Positions 50,573-59,312 of a stretch of DNA of 59,776 nt are shown here, one piece after another. Made by a program: the position numbers and the translations under genes. How positions within the stretch are numbered: position 1 is the stretch's first letter; each line of letters opens with the position of its first letter. Below the pieces are notes generated by a model. That model was not told where the DNA came from. It saw nothing but the letters and a program-made list of their open reading frames with translations, and made no database searches. The DNA comes from Clostridiaceae bacterium OM02-2AC (lineage in GTDB: Bacteria; Bacillota_I; Bacilli_A; Erysipelotrichales; Erysipelotrichaceae), in NCBI GenBank assembly GCA_003481775.1, contig QULU01000030.1, positions 1 to 59,776 of the forward strand, read 5' to 3'.

Positions 50573-50893
50573 TAAGTCGTGGTGATTTGAATCACAGGCG
50601 ATGGAGGACTGTGTTTCGTGCAGCATATATTAGAAAAAAGGAAAAGGTCTGTGACCTATTGTTCTTTCTACTTGCTTAGTGGAAGCTTCTAGCGGGCGAA
50701 TTTAGCTTGAGGATGGCATACACGCCATCCTTGCACATGGTGTTGCGACTGATGATATTGTTTGATTTAACGATGAACTGCATCGCAGGATGCATATAGA
50801 AAAAGACTCCGCATTATTTTGGGAGTCTTTTTTTCTTATGTGCGCATGAGTGAAATAGCACTTGCTTATCCTATGGATGATTGTATAAAGGGT
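50573..50893. other. Gap between PNPOx and YdcF genes
   Basis: About 320 nt between convergent genes. It holds a perfect 8-bp hairpin AGGATGGC/GCCATCCT near 50712-50733, a GTGATT/AATCAC palindrome at 50582-50595, and the bidirectional terminator at 50800-50834. No gene is seen. Confidence 0.6.
50800..50834. terminator. Bidirectional terminator
   Basis: Eleven-bp stem AAAAAGACTCC (50800-50810) and GGAGTCTTTTT (50822-50832) with an 11-nt loop; T runs occur on both strands, serving the converging genes. Confidence 0.8.
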
Positions 50894-51472
50894 TCAGTGC
50901 TTTCTTTTTCTGTATAGCATCACTTCACAGCGAAGACTGTTCCACATACGAAAATATTCCGTTATATAATGCCTGCATGTTTCCTTTTCAGCGGTTTTCT
51001 GCATCGCGTAGGCATCGAAGAACTTTCGTACCATGTAGCTGGCTCTGCGCACATGAAAGCAGCTGGTCACAACAATGACGTGCTTCCATGCATGTGTATC
51101 GCATAACGCCTTTGCATACAACAGATTCTCATAGGTGTTTTTTGCCTGACGTTCCAGATGAAGCGCTTTGCTTGGTATGCCGCATTTGCTTGCATATGAC
51201 GCCATGATATCCGCTTCTGTGTAAGTGTTTCGCACACTGCCGCCGCTGATGAGGATACAGCGCACCTTTTTTTCTTTATACAATGTTATTGCCGCATCCA
51301 TCCGTGTTTTCTGTACACGGGAAAGACTGCCATCCTCCTCTGCCGGACTTCCCAGGACAATCGCCACATCGTATACTCGATTACTCTGCGGCTTTGGCGG
51401 GGTAGGGAAATAGTGATACAGAATAAGATTTGCTGCAACCACAAGCAGCACAAGTGTAAGCAGTCCTGTCAT
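50894..51472 (-). CDS. YdcF/ElyC/SanA family (DUF218) protein
   Basis: A 192-aa protein with one N-terminal membrane helix (GLLTLVLLVVAANLILYHYF) and a DUF218 domain: VYDVAIVLGSPAEEDGSL, RCILISGGSVRNTYTEADIM, ERQAKNTYENLLYA and HVIVVTSCFHVRRASYMV. Relatives (SanA, ElyC) influence envelope integrity at low temperature or under vancomycin; the biochemical activity is unknown. It overlaps tmcAL by 4 nt and is therefore expressed with it. Confidence 0.88.
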   Translation of the reverse strand: MTGLLTLVLLVVAANLILYHYFPTPPKPQSNRVYDVAIVLGSPAEEDGSLSRVQKTRMDAAITLYKEKKVRCILISGGSVRNTYTEADIMASYASKCGIPSKALHLERQAKNTYENLLYAKALCDTHAWKHVIVVTSCFHVRRASYMVRKFFDAYAMQKTAEKETCRHYITEYFRMWNSLRCEVMLYRKRKH

Positions 51473-52575
51473 GATGCTATATACATGGGACTGCGCAGCT
51501 CGCTGTCGATGACTTGCTTTCGTTTGGATAACGGGAAGGCGTAGGCGTATGCGGCAGTTGTTCGCAGAAAAATTTCCCGATGTGCTTTGGGAATCTGATG
51601 GAAGGTGGAGGCAATCGTGATTTCCTTTTGCTTCAGCTCACGCAAATACGCTCTTCCGGTATCATTGAAGGCCAGAATCCTTAAAAAGGTACAGGGTGAC
51701 AGATGATCGATTTCCTGTTTATCCGTATGCGTTAGAATATGGGTGAGACTTCGCTGGATACTGCTGCGTGGATAACGCTGTGTGATGCATGCCTGTAAAA
51801 AGGAGGCATAGTCCATGTGTTTGCGGGCATTGCCTTGCAGCATATGCTCCATACCCTCATCCACAAGGAAACGCTTCTTCAACTGATCTACCGGTGTGCT
51901 CAGCAGCAGCGTCTGCAAATAGGGATAGTAGTCCTCCATGAAAACCCCTTCCCGCAAATCCTCTGCCATGGGTGTGGTATGGCTGATCGGCTTTTTCTCC
52001 TTAACGGCTCTGCGTATGGCAGTCGCAGAGCTGATGGCATGCTGAATGTCCTCATCGTGGTAGCCATTGGTGCGCTGTATGGCGATGGGCTGAATTGCAC
52101 TGTTTTTCAGTGCACGAAGATAAGCCATTCCCAGAATGTCATTGCTGGCAACACGTCCATGTACCATTTCCAGTGTTTTGGCCATAGAGATACCGTTTTT
52201 TCTCTGCTCCTGATAGTGCTCATAGGAGGTATCCGCCAGTCGATGAAGCTGCTGCATGTCTGTTGTTTCACTGCCGAAGACCAGTGTAGCAATCCCGGCC
52301 AGCTTCAGCAGCTCCACTGCCTGTTTTGCGAAGATATCCGAGCGCTGCACAACATAGGGGTAGGGCAGCTCGATCACCAGATCGCATCCTGCCTGGATCG
52401 CCGCCTTTGCCCGTGTCCATTTATCAACGATGGCGCATTCGCCTCGCTGAACAAAATTTCCGGACATGACCGCAAGCAGGGCATCACAGCCGGAAATCCT
52501 GCGCGCCTGCTCGATGTGGTAGCGATGTCCGTTATGGAACGGATTGTATTCCGTTACAATTCCACAGCTTCGCAT
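51469..52575 (-). CDS. tmcAL: tRNA(Met) cytidine acetate ligase TmcAL
   Basis: TmcAL (YlbM) makes N4-acetylcytidine at the wobble C34 of elongator tRNA-Met using acetate and ATP. The 368-aa protein starts with the nucleotidyltransferase-like motif GIVTEYNPFHNGHRYHI (HxGH), then MSGNFVQRGECAIVDKWTRA and DLVIELP, all diagnostic. GCAGGAGGTGATACA precedes the ATG. In B. subtilis ylbM lies just before ylbN-rpmF in the same direction; here it is on the opposite strand with a hydrolase gene between. Confidence 0.93.
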   Translation of the reverse strand: MRSCGIVTEYNPFHNGHRYHIEQARRISGCDALLAVMSGNFVQRGECAIVDKWTRAKAAIQAGCDLVIELPYPYVVQRSDIFAKQAVELLKLAGIATLVFGSETTDMQQLHRLADTSYEHYQEQRKNGISMAKTLEMVHGRVASNDILGMAYLRALKNSAIQPIAIQRTNGYHDEDIQHAISSATAIRRAVKEKKPISHTTPMAEDLREGVFMEDYYPYLQTLLLSTPVDQLKKRFLVDEGMEHMLQGNARKHMDYASFLQACITQRYPRSSIQRSLTHILTHTDKQEIDHLSPCTFLRILAFNDTGRAYLRELKQKEITIASTFHQIPKAHREIFLRTTAAYAYAFPLSKRKQVIDSELRSPMYIAS

Positions 52576-52704
52576 TGTATCACCTCCTGCTGTCTTTCAG
52601 TATACCATAGCGATTGGTGTATGACTACCGCTAGCTCCTGCTTTTGACACATTTACGGCTTTGTCAAAAAGCTGCAGGCAATGCTGTTGAAAGTGACACA
52701 AGTA

Positions 52705-52713
52705 TGATACAAT
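52705..52713 (+). promoter_or_regulatory. Extended -10 promoter of the hydrolase gene
   Basis: TGATACAAT, 24 nt before the start codon; TTGAAA lies upstream at a short 15-nt spacing. Confidence 0.45.
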
Positions 52714-52736
52714 GCAGGTATAAGGAAGTGAGCACA

Positions 52737-53675
52737 ATGACGACAACATTACAGGAATACAGCTTTATCAGCGATGCGGATGCGCTGGAGATATCCGTGC
52801 TTCGCTGCATCCCCTCCTGCACACCCCGCGCAATCATCCAGCTGGTGCACGGCATGGCGGAGCACAAGGAGCGGTATACGGATTTTATGCAATATCTTGG
52901 AGAGCTGGGATATCTGTGTGTGCTGCATGATCATCGCGGTCATGGAAAAAGCATTCGCGAGGAAGCTGATCTGGGCTACATGCGTACCACGGGTGCTGCG
53001 GCTCTGATAGAAGATATCCGCCAGCTGAATGCACAGCTGCACAAGGAGTACCCGTCCTTGAAAATCTATATGTTTGGACACAGCATGGGCTCGCTGGCTG
53101 TACGAGCCTATCTGAAACGCTATGATGATACCATTGATGCACTGATTGTCTGCGGCAGTCCCAGCAAAAATCCGGCTGCCGGTGCAGGGAAGCTGCTGTG
53201 TAAGCTTATGATGAGTATAAAGGGGGCACACTATCGCAGTCCGCTTATACAGAAGATGGCATTCGGCAAAAATTGTGATGGCTTTGCAGAGGAAGGCAGC
53301 GACAATGTATGGCTGTGCTCGGACATGGAGGTTGTGCGTGCCTATGACCGTGATCCGCTTTGCGGCTATACCTTCACCCTCAACGGGTTTGAAAATCTCT
53401 TTTCCCTGATGCAGGACGTCTATACACGCAAAAACTGGTCGCTGCGCAACAGGACATTGCCAATTCGCTTTATCGCCGGCAGTGAGGACCCCTGTATCAT
53501 CAGTCGTGAAAAACTTCAGGAGGCAGGCGGTCTTCTGCGTGAAATCGGCTACAGCGATGTCAGTGCCAGACTGTTTGACGGCATGCGCCATGAAATATTG
53601 AATGAACCGGATCATATGCTTGTATATGACGATGTTTCTGCGTTTCTTTTGAAGGTGGAAGAAAAAAATGCGTAA
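52737..53675 (+). CDS. Alpha/beta hydrolase (monoacylglycerol lipase-like)
   Basis: A 312-aa serine hydrolase of the S33/lysophospholipase group. Motifs: IQLVHGMAEHKERY (oxyanion HG), LHDHRGHGKS, the nucleophile elbow GHSMGSLA, the acid in IAGSEDPCI and the histidine in GMRHEIL. No signal peptide, so it is cytosolic. It probably cleaves monoacylglycerols or lysophospholipids; the substrate is unproven. AAGGAAGTGAGCACA before ATG 52737 rejects the earlier in-frame ATG at 52644. It is divergent from tmcAL. Confidence 0.88.
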   Translation: MTTTLQEYSFISDADALEISVLRCIPSCTPRAIIQLVHGMAEHKERYTDFMQYLGELGYLCVLHDHRGHGKSIREEADLGYMRTTGAAALIEDIRQLNAQLHKEYPSLKIYMFGHSMGSLAVRAYLKRYDDTIDALIVCGSPSKNPAAGAGKLLCKLMMSIKGAHYRSPLIQKMAFGKNCDGFAEEGSDNVWLCSDMEVVRAYDRDPLCGYTFTLNGFENLFSLMQDVYTRKNWSLRNRTLPIRFIAGSEDPCIISREKLQEAGGLLREIGYSDVSARLFDGMRHEILNEPDHMLVYDDVSAFLLKVEEKNA

Positions 53676-53771
53676 AATCCCGGAAATGAAAAGAAAAATG
53701 AAAAAAATACTTTTCATTCCTCCTGTTTTGTGGTTTAATATATAAGCTAGCCTATGGAAGAGAAGATGGTG

Positions 53772-53800
53772 TTGACTTTGTCGCAGATTTTCCTTATAAT
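53772..53800 (+). promoter_or_regulatory. Promoter of ylbN-rpmF
   Basis: TTGACT (53772-53777), 17-nt spacer, TATAAT (53795-53800): the closest to sigma-A consensus in the window. Confidence 0.8.
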
Positions 53801-53829
53801 AGGATAGGTCAGACAACGAGGTGATTCTT

Positions 53830-54339
53830 TTGAAATGGTCCAGAATGGAACTGCTGCAGGCGAAGGATGCAACGATCGAATTTGACGAAATGATCCGATT
53901 TGAGCCCGAGGTATTTTCTAAGATGCATCAGATCAGAGGATTGCAGGATGTTACGGTATCAGGGAATGTTCATTACGAGGCTTCCAGTGAACGCGTATTT
54001 GCGGATCTGGATATTGAAGGCGTGATGATAGTACCGTGTTCTATAACCCTTGAGGATGTAGAATATGATTTCCATACAAAATCTTTAGAAGTGTTCTCTT
54101 TTGAAAAGACAGATGACGAAGATGTACACGAAGTTAAAGGTGATGTCGTAGAGTTATTGCCGGTGATCTTTCAATTGATAGTGATGGAGGTTCCTCTGAA
54201 AATTGTAAAAGAAGGACTGACACAGTATCCTAAAGGTGACGGTTGGGAAGTTGTCAAAGAGGAAGATTACATAAAAGAAAAAAGCAAAGAAATCGATCCT
54301 CGTTTAGCAAAGTTGAAAGAATTCAAATTGGAAGATTAA
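53830..54339 (+). CDS. ylbN: DUF177 protein (YlbN/YceD)
   Basis: A 169-aa protein of the YceD/DUF177 family, co-inherited with rpmF and linked to 23S rRNA accumulation. Features: LKWSRMELLQAKDATIEFDE start, VTVSGNVHYEASSERVFADL and the conserved TLEDVEYDFHTKSLEVF. Start: TTG 53830 gives MKWS-like, as in B. subtilis YlbN, with GAGGTG 6 nt upstream; GTG 53821 would overlap that site. The missing family cysteine-type motif CxxC is not seen. It is cotranscribed with rpmF (15-nt gap). Confidence 0.88.
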   Translation: MKWSRMELLQAKDATIEFDEMIRFEPEVFSKMHQIRGLQDVTVSGNVHYEASSERVFADLDIEGVMIVPCSITLEDVEYDFHTKSLEVFSFEKTDDEDVHEVKGDVVELLPVIFQLIVMEVPLKIVKEGLTQYPKGDGWEVVKEEDYIKEKSKEIDPRLAKLKEFKLED

Positions 54340-54354
54340 GTAGGAGGTGCTAAC

Positions 54355-54525
54355 ATGGCTGTTCAACAGAGACGTAATTCAAAAACAAGAAAAGCAAAAC
54401 GTAGAACTCATTATAAATTAGCTGCACCGACATTAGTAAAATGTCCGGCTTGCGGTGAGTACAAGGTGCCGCACAAAATGTGTTCTTGTGGTGAATACAA
54501 CGGAAAAACCATCGTAGAAAAATAG
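54355..54525 (+). CDS. rpmF: 50S ribosomal protein L32
   Basis: A 56-aa L32: [20 protein letters not shown] at the start and a zinc-ribbon-like part [19 protein letters not shown]. The first knuckle is C30-x-x-C33, while the second is C43-x-C45 instead of the usual CxxC. Reading frame and bases are unambiguous. TAGGAGGTGCTAAC precedes the ATG. It ends the ylbN-rpmF operon and is followed by a terminator. Confidence 0.96.
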   Translation: MAVQQRRNSKTRKAKRRTHYKLAAPTLVKCPACGEYKVPHKMCSCGEYNGKTIVEK

Positions 54526-54528
54526 AGT

Positions 54529-54553
54529 AAAGGCCGTACATGCGGCTTTTTTT
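54529..54553 (+). terminator. Terminator of ylbN-rpmF
   Basis: AAAGGCCG (54529-54536, one bulged G) and CGGCTTT (54543-54549), loop TACATG, then T to 54553. Confidence 0.75.
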
Positions 54554-54572
54554 CTGCCTTTTGGAAAAAAGG

Positions 54573-54601
54573 TTGATGTTTGGCCTGTTTCGTGGTATAT
54601 T
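54573..54601 (+). promoter_or_regulatory. Promoter of the rimP-nusA operon
   Basis: TTGATG (54573-54578), 17-nt spacer, TATATT (54596-54601) preceded by TGG. Confidence 0.7.
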
Positions 54602-54620
54602 ATGTACAGATACTTCAACC

Positions 54621-54641
54621 GGAGTGGGTCAAGCCCACTCC
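54621..54641 (+). promoter_or_regulatory. Hairpin in the rimP-nusA leader
   Basis: Perfect GC-rich stem GGAGTGGG (54621-54628) and CCCACTCC (54634-54641), loop TCAAG, without a T run. A similar GAGTGGG/CCCACTC hairpin is common before rimP in Bacillota (from memory), which suggests a conserved leader function, perhaps NusA feedback. Confidence 0.6.
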
Positions 54642-54668
54642 TTCATTATGTTTGTAAAGGAGAATGTT

Positions 54669-55136
54669 ATGGATCAAATACAAAAACTGAAAGAACTGAT
54701 CACTCCGCTTGTGGCAGAAGACGGTATCGAGCTGTATGATGTTGCCTGGCATACCGAAGGCAGTATGCGCATTCTGCAGGTGTCGATTATGCATAAGGAC
54801 GGCAGTATGGATATTGATACCTGTGCTGCACAGTCTGAAAAAATCAGCACGATGCTGGATGAAATGGATATGATTGCCAATGAATATTTTCTGGAGGTCT
54901 GTTCTCCTGGCGCAGAGCGGGAATTGAAAAATGAAGAACAGATCAGGGATGCCATCGGCGAGTTTGTATATGTGAAGCTAAAGAATCCAAAGGCTGGCAT
55001 GGATGATGTAAAAGGAACCCTGACAGCGTTTGAAAACAATACGGTATATCTGGATTACATGGCAAAGGCCGTGAAGAAAAAGGCGGAAATCGAGATGGAT
55101 AACATCGCACTGATCCGTCTGTCTGTGAAAATTTAG
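54669..55136 (+). CDS. rimP: Ribosome maturation factor RimP
   Basis: RimP helps assemble the 30S subunit. The 155-aa protein matches the family: ITPLVAEDGIELYDVAW, ILQVSIMHKDGSMDIDTCAA, FLEVCSPGAERELKNEEQI and GEFVYVKLK. AAAGGAGAATGTT sets ATG 54669; the frame extends upstream to 54540 through the promoter and leader, which is not coding. First gene of rimP-nusA-rnpM-ylxQ-infB-rbfA. Confidence 0.95.
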   Translation: MDQIQKLKELITPLVAEDGIELYDVAWHTEGSMRILQVSIMHKDGSMDIDTCAAQSEKISTMLDEMDMIANEYFLEVCSPGAERELKNEEQIRDAIGEFVYVKLKNPKAGMDDVKGTLTAFENNTVYLDYMAKAVKKKAEIEMDNIALIRLSVKI

Positions 55137-55154
55137 AAAGGATGCGAATAAAAA

Positions 55155-56855
55155 ATGAAATTAAAAGATTTTATGGCTGCGATGCAGGCCATCGAAACCG
55201 ATAGAAAGCTTTCCAAGGAAGTCGTTGTAGAAGCCCTGCAGGAAGCTTTGGCAAAGGCATTTCGTAAGCATATTGAAATACCGGATGCGCTGGTACGCGT
55301 GGATGTCAACGAAAAATCCGGTGATATCAAGGTCTATCAGCAGCGTCTGATCGTTGAAAACGTAGAGGATGACGAGCTGGAAATCTCCTTGGAGGACGCA
55401 AAGCGTGTCAATCAGGAGCTGGAGCTCGGCGGTGTTGTGGAAGAGGAAGTCAGCATTGCCGATTTGGGACGTGCAGCGGTGATACTTGCTAAGAACGTCA
55501 TGAAGCAGAAAATCCGTGAGGCTGAAAAGCTTGTGGTATATGAAGAATATTGCGATAAGGTAGAGGAAATGGTCATGGGGACGATTGAATCTGTCGAGGA
55601 GAAATTCTGTGTTGTCAATATCGGTAAGACACTGGCTCTGATGCCGAAAAATCAGCAGATACCAAATGAGCGTTACCGTGAGGGTGAAATGATCCGTGTG
55701 GTAATCACGGAGGTAAACAAGGAAACCAAGGGGGCACAGGTACTGGTATCCCGTGGGGATGCGACACTGGTGAAGCGTCTGTTTGAAAAAGAGGTTCCGG
55801 AAATCTTCCAGGGAATCATTGAAATCAAGGCAATCGCGCGTGAAGCGGGTGAGCGTACAAAAATGGCAGTCTATTCGCACAATGAAAACATCGATCCAAT
55901 CGGTGCCTGCATCGGTCCAAGAGGACAGCGTGTACAGGTTATTATCGATGAGCTGGGCGGAGAGAAAATCGATATTTTTGAATGGAGCGAGGATGTTACG
56001 GAGCTGATTAAAAATGCACTGTCTCCGGCTGAGGTTCTGGCGGTTATCCCAAGTGAGGAGCGCAAGGGCGGACTGCTTGTTGTTGTACCGGACAATCAGT
56101 TATCTCTGGCTATCGGTAAGCGCGGAAAGAACGCACGGCTGGCTGTAAAGCTGACCGGAAACAAAATCGATATCAAGGCAGAAACCGATGTCGATGCGGC
56201 AGGTATCAACTGGAAGGAAATCGCAATGAAGCAGCGCGAGGAATTCCTGGCACGTCAGCAGGAGGCCAAGCTTGCTGCGCAGATGGAGCGCTTTGAAGAA
56301 AACGCACAGCCACAGGATGCACTCAGTCTGGATGATGCAGGTGTAAGCTTCCAGGAGGCTGTAACGGAAGAGGCTGTCAGTGAACCGCTTGTGGAAGAAA
56401 GCAGTGAACCGGCGGAAACCACCGCTTTACCGGCTGTTGAGGAAGAAGCTGTGACAACTCCTATTGAAGAAATCATAGAGGAAGTACAGCCGCAGGAAGA
56501 AACTGATCTGGAAAAGGCTGCACGTATCGCCAGAGAGAAGCAGAAGCAGGAGGGGCTGAACCTGAAGGAAAAACAGGAATACCGTTCCAAATTTGAAACG
56601 CTGGCAGATGCATCTGCGAAGCAGGATGACAAAGCAGCCGCAAAACCGCGCTATAAGAAATACGACAAGCATGAAGAAAAAGAGGAACGCCGTAAGCCGA
56701 CCTTTGATCTGAACAAGAAGGATTACGAAATGAAGCCGATCTATTCTGAGGAGGAGCTTGCGGAAATCGAGCGTGAAGAGCGTGAGATTGAGGAAAGTGA
56801 CTGGATTCATGATGAAATCGACTTTGATGAATACGATAAATATTACGAAGAATAA
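55155..56855 (+). CDS. nusA: Transcription termination/antitermination factor NusA, long form
   Basis: NusA binds RNA polymerase and nascent RNA, affecting pausing, termination and antitermination. Residues 1-350 hold the N-terminal polymerase-binding domain, the S1 domain, and KH1/KH2 (IGACIGPRGQRVQVIIDELGG and LAIGKRGKNARLAVKLTG). After about residue 352 follows a 215-residue extension, low in complexity and rich in E, A and K, ending HDEIDFDEYDKYYEE. B. subtilis NusA stops after KH2 (371 aa), so this tail is unusual. It lies 18 nt after rimP. Function of the tail is unknown; E. coli uses acidic repeats for regulation, but no sequence similarity is apparent. Confidence 0.96.
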   Translation: MKLKDFMAAMQAIETDRKLSKEVVVEALQEALAKAFRKHIEIPDALVRVDVNEKSGDIKVYQQRLIVENVEDDELEISLEDAKRVNQELELGGVVEEEVSIADLGRAAVILAKNVMKQKIREAEKLVVYEEYCDKVEEMVMGTIESVEEKFCVVNIGKTLALMPKNQQIPNERYREGEMIRVVITEVNKETKGAQVLVSRGDATLVKRLFEKEVPEIFQGIIEIKAIAREAGERTKMAVYSHNENIDPIGACIGPRGQRVQVIIDELGGEKIDIFEWSEDVTELIKNALSPAEVLAVIPSEERKGGLLVVVPDNQLSLAIGKRGKNARLAVKLTGNKIDIKAETDVDAAGINWKEIAMKQREEFLARQQEAKLAAQMERFEENAQPQDALSLDDAGVSFQEAVTEEAVSEPLVEESSEPAETTALPAVEEEAVTTPIEEIIEEVQPQEETDLEKAARIAREKQKQEGLNLKEKQEYRSKFETLADASAKQDDKAAAKPRYKKYDKHEEKEERRKPTFDLNKKDYEMKPIYSEEELAEIEREEREIEESDWIHDEIDFDEYDKYYEE

Positions 56856-56878
56856 TGATGTGAGGAGGTAGATGCGAC

Positions 56879-57136
56879 ATGAAGAAAATACCGATGCGCA
56901 AATGTGTGGCTACCAATGAAAGTCTTCCGAAAAAAGAACTGATCCGTATCGTTCGTACGCCGCAGGGAACTGTGGAAATCGATGAGAGTGGAAAGCGTAA
57001 CGGCCGTGGTGCCTATCTGAAGCGCAGTGTGGAAGCTCTAGAAGCTGCGATGAAGAGAAAATCGCTGGCGCGTTCTCTGGAATGTGAAATTCCGGATGAA
57101 ATTTATGAAAAGCTGAAGGAGATGTTCAGCGAATGA
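56879..57136 (+). CDS. rnpM: RNase P modulator RnpM (YlxR)
   Basis: An 85-aa protein of the YlxR family: PMRKCVATNESLPKKELIRI, GRGAYLKRSVEALEAAMKR. B. subtilis RnpM binds the RNase P RNA and inhibits its activity. The RKC(V/I)AT and GRGAY motifs are diagnostic. GTGAGGAGGTAGATGCGAC precedes the ATG. It overlaps ylxQ by 4 nt. Confidence 0.93.
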   Translation: MKKIPMRKCVATNESLPKKELIRIVRTPQGTVEIDESGKRNGRGAYLKRSVEALEAAMKRKSLARSLECEIPDEIYEKLKEMFSE

Positions 57137-57426
57137 GTGATGCGGCAGGGACGCTGGGACTGGCGGCACGCGCTCGAAAAACGGCTACCGGAGAAAGTGT
57201 CTATACACAGCTTCGTGCCCGTCATGTCCATCTGTTGATTTTGGCAGAGGATATCGGCGATAATGCGAAGAAGAAGCTGAATGATAAATGCAACTTCTAC
57301 AAGGTTCCCTGTGTTTACATGGATGGAGCATTGATGAATATGGCGATCGGTGATCGCAACAGGAAAGCAATCGCAATTCTTGACAAGGGATTTGCAGAAA
57401 AGATTGCAGCTTGCTTGAAAGGCTAG
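57133..57426 (+). CDS. ylxQ: L7Ae-family ribosomal protein YlxQ
   Basis: A 97-aa RNA-binding protein of the L7Ae/L30e family: [38 protein letters not shown]. Members bind kink-turn RNA. It is always found between ylxR and infB in Bacillota. It starts within the rnpM end (ATGA) and ends 8 nt before the infB start. Confidence 0.93.
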   Translation: MSDAAGTLGLAARARKTATGESVYTQLRARHVHLLILAEDIGDNAKKKLNDKCNFYKVPCVYMDGALMNMAIGDRNRKAIAILDKGFAEKIAACLKG

Positions 57427-57434
57427 GTGATTAT

Positions 57435-59297
57435 ATGGCAAGACAACAGCATAGAAGAGGAAATAACAATCGGAAGGGGAATAACAACAACCGATCAAGA
57501 AACAACAACAATTTCACACCGAAGAAGGAACGTGTAGAGGTTAAGGAAATCACATACAGTGGACCGCTGAGTGTAGGAGAGCTGGCAGAAAAGCTGAATC
57601 GCAATGCGAGTGAGGTTATCAAGCTGCTGTTCATGATGGGAACAATGGTTACGATCAACTCCACGCTGGATGATGAGACAATCGAGCTTGTCTGCATGGA
57701 ATGGAATGTAGAGGTACACAAGGAAATCATCATTGAGGAAAGTGATTTTGAGGAACAGCTGGAGGAAGTGGAAGACGAGACACTTCTGGAAAACCGTCCG
57801 CCGGTTGTTACCATCATGGGACATGTTGACCATGGTAAGACAACGCTGCTGGACACCATCCGTAAAACACATGTTACGGAAGGGGAATTCGGTGGAATTA
57901 CCCAGCATATCGGTGCCTATCAGGTAAACGTAAAAGGGAAGCGGGTTACCTTCCTGGATACACCGGGTCATGAAGCCTTTACCGCTATGCGTGCCCGGGG
58001 TGCCAAGGTTACCGATTTGGTTATTATCGTGGTTGCTGCTGATGACGGTGTCATGCCGCAGACCAAGGAGGCCGTTGACCATGCCAAGGCTGCCGGTGTT
58101 CCGGTTATCGTTGCTGTGAACAAAATTGATAAGGCCGGCGCAAACCGTGAGCGCATTGTATCCGAGATGAGTGAGCTTGGCCTGATGCCTGAGGAATGGG
58201 GCGGAGATACGATTTATGCGGATATCTCTGCAAAATTTGGAACCGGCGTCAGTGACCTGCTGGAAACCATTCTGGTCGTATCTGAGGTGTACAACTTCCG
58301 TGCCAATCCAAACAAGCTGGCAACCGGAACCGTTATCGAGGCGAAGCTGGATAAGGGACGCGGTCCTGTCACTACGCTGCTGGTTCAGGGTGGTACGCTG
58401 CATACCGGTGATGCTGTCGTTGTCGGTACGGCATTCGGTAAGGTACGTAAGATGACAGATGATCACGGTCGTGAAATCAAGAAGGCACTGCCTTCCACAC
58501 CAGTGGAAATCATCGGTCTGAACGATGTTCCGATTGCCGGGGATATCTTCAAGGCATTCGATAATGAAAAGAAAGCCCGTCAGATTGCGGAAACGCGACT
58601 GAATAACAAGATTGCTTCCGAGCGGAATGCGACCGGTGCTGCGATGTCTTTGGATGATCTGGCTCGTCAGATCGAAGAAGGCGAAGTACAGGAGGTCAAC
58701 CTGATTATTAAGGCCGATGTACAGGGGAGTGCGGAAGCAGTCCGTGCAAGCATGGAAAAGATCGATGTGCAGGGAGTACGTGTCAATGTCATTCGTTCCC
58801 AGGCGGGGGCAATAACAGAATCCGATATTCTGCTGGCAAGTGCATCCCATGCCGTAATTTACGGCTTCAACGTACGTCCGAACGCGCTGGTACGTAAAAA
58901 AGCAGAAGAGGAAGGAATTGAAATCCGTCTGCACAATATTATTTATAAGGCATTGGAAGAAATGGAAAATGCCATGAAAGGTATGCTGGCTCCTGTATAT
59001 GAAGAGGTTGTTATCGGACAGGCAGAAGTGCGTCAGATTTACAAGGTTTCCAAAGTGGGAACGATTGCCGGGTGTATGGTTACCGATGGCTGTCTGCGCA
59101 AGGAATGCGGTGTCCGTCTGATTCGTGAGGGCGTGGTGATTTACACCGGCAAGCTGGGATCACTGAAGCGGTTCCAGAACGATGCCAAGGAAGTTACCAG
59201 CGGCTATGAATGCGGTCTGACAATCGAAAACTTCAACGATATCAAGGTGGATGACATCGTCGAGGCGTATGAAGATCAGCAGGTTGAGCCAGAATAA
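57435..59297 (+). CDS. infB: Translation initiation factor IF-2
   Basis: IF-2 is the GTPase that brings fMet-tRNA to the 30S P site. The 620-aa protein has a short basic N-terminus ([17 protein letters not shown]), an IF2N domain ([20 protein letters not shown]), the G domain (GHVDHGKT at 129-136, [12 protein letters not shown]), domain II, and the C1/C2 domains. The N-terminal region is much reduced compared with E. coli (890 aa). AGGTGATTAT before ATG 57435 rejects the TTG at 57411. It overlaps no gene and precedes rbfA by 15 nt; the usual ylxP between them is absent. Confidence 0.96.
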   Translation: MARQQHRRGNNNRKGNNNNRSRNNNNFTPKKERVEVKEITYSGPLSVGELAEKLNRNASEVIKLLFMMGTMVTINSTLDDETIELVCMEWNVEVHKEIIIEESDFEEQLEEVEDETLLENRPPVVTIMGHVDHGKTTLLDTIRKTHVTEGEFGGITQHIGAYQVNVKGKRVTFLDTPGHEAFTAMRARGAKVTDLVIIVVAADDGVMPQTKEAVDHAKAAGVPVIVAVNKIDKAGANRERIVSEMSELGLMPEEWGGDTIYADISAKFGTGVSDLLETILVVSEVYNFRANPNKLATGTVIEAKLDKGRGPVTTLLVQGGTLHTGDAVVVGTAFGKVRKMTDDHGREIKKALPSTPVEIIGLNDVPIAGDIFKAFDNEKKARQIAETRLNNKIASERNATGAAMSLDDLARQIEEGEVQEVNLIIKADVQGSAEAVRASMEKIDVQGVRVNVIRSQAGAITESDILLASASHAVIYGFNVRPNALVRKKAEEEGIEIRLHNIIYKALEEMENAMKGMLAPVYEEVVIGQAEVRQIYKVSKVGTIAGCMVTDGCLRKECGVRLIREGVVIYTGKLGSLKRFQNDAKEVTSGYECGLTIENFNDIKVDDIVEAYEDQQVEPE

Positions 59298-59312
59298 AAA
59301 TAAGGTGATAAC

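Noticed and set aside
53682..53720. GGAAATGAAAAG/CTTTTCATTCC hairpin after the hydrolase gene
   Set aside because: AT-rich stem with a long A-rich loop and no T run; too weak to call a terminator.
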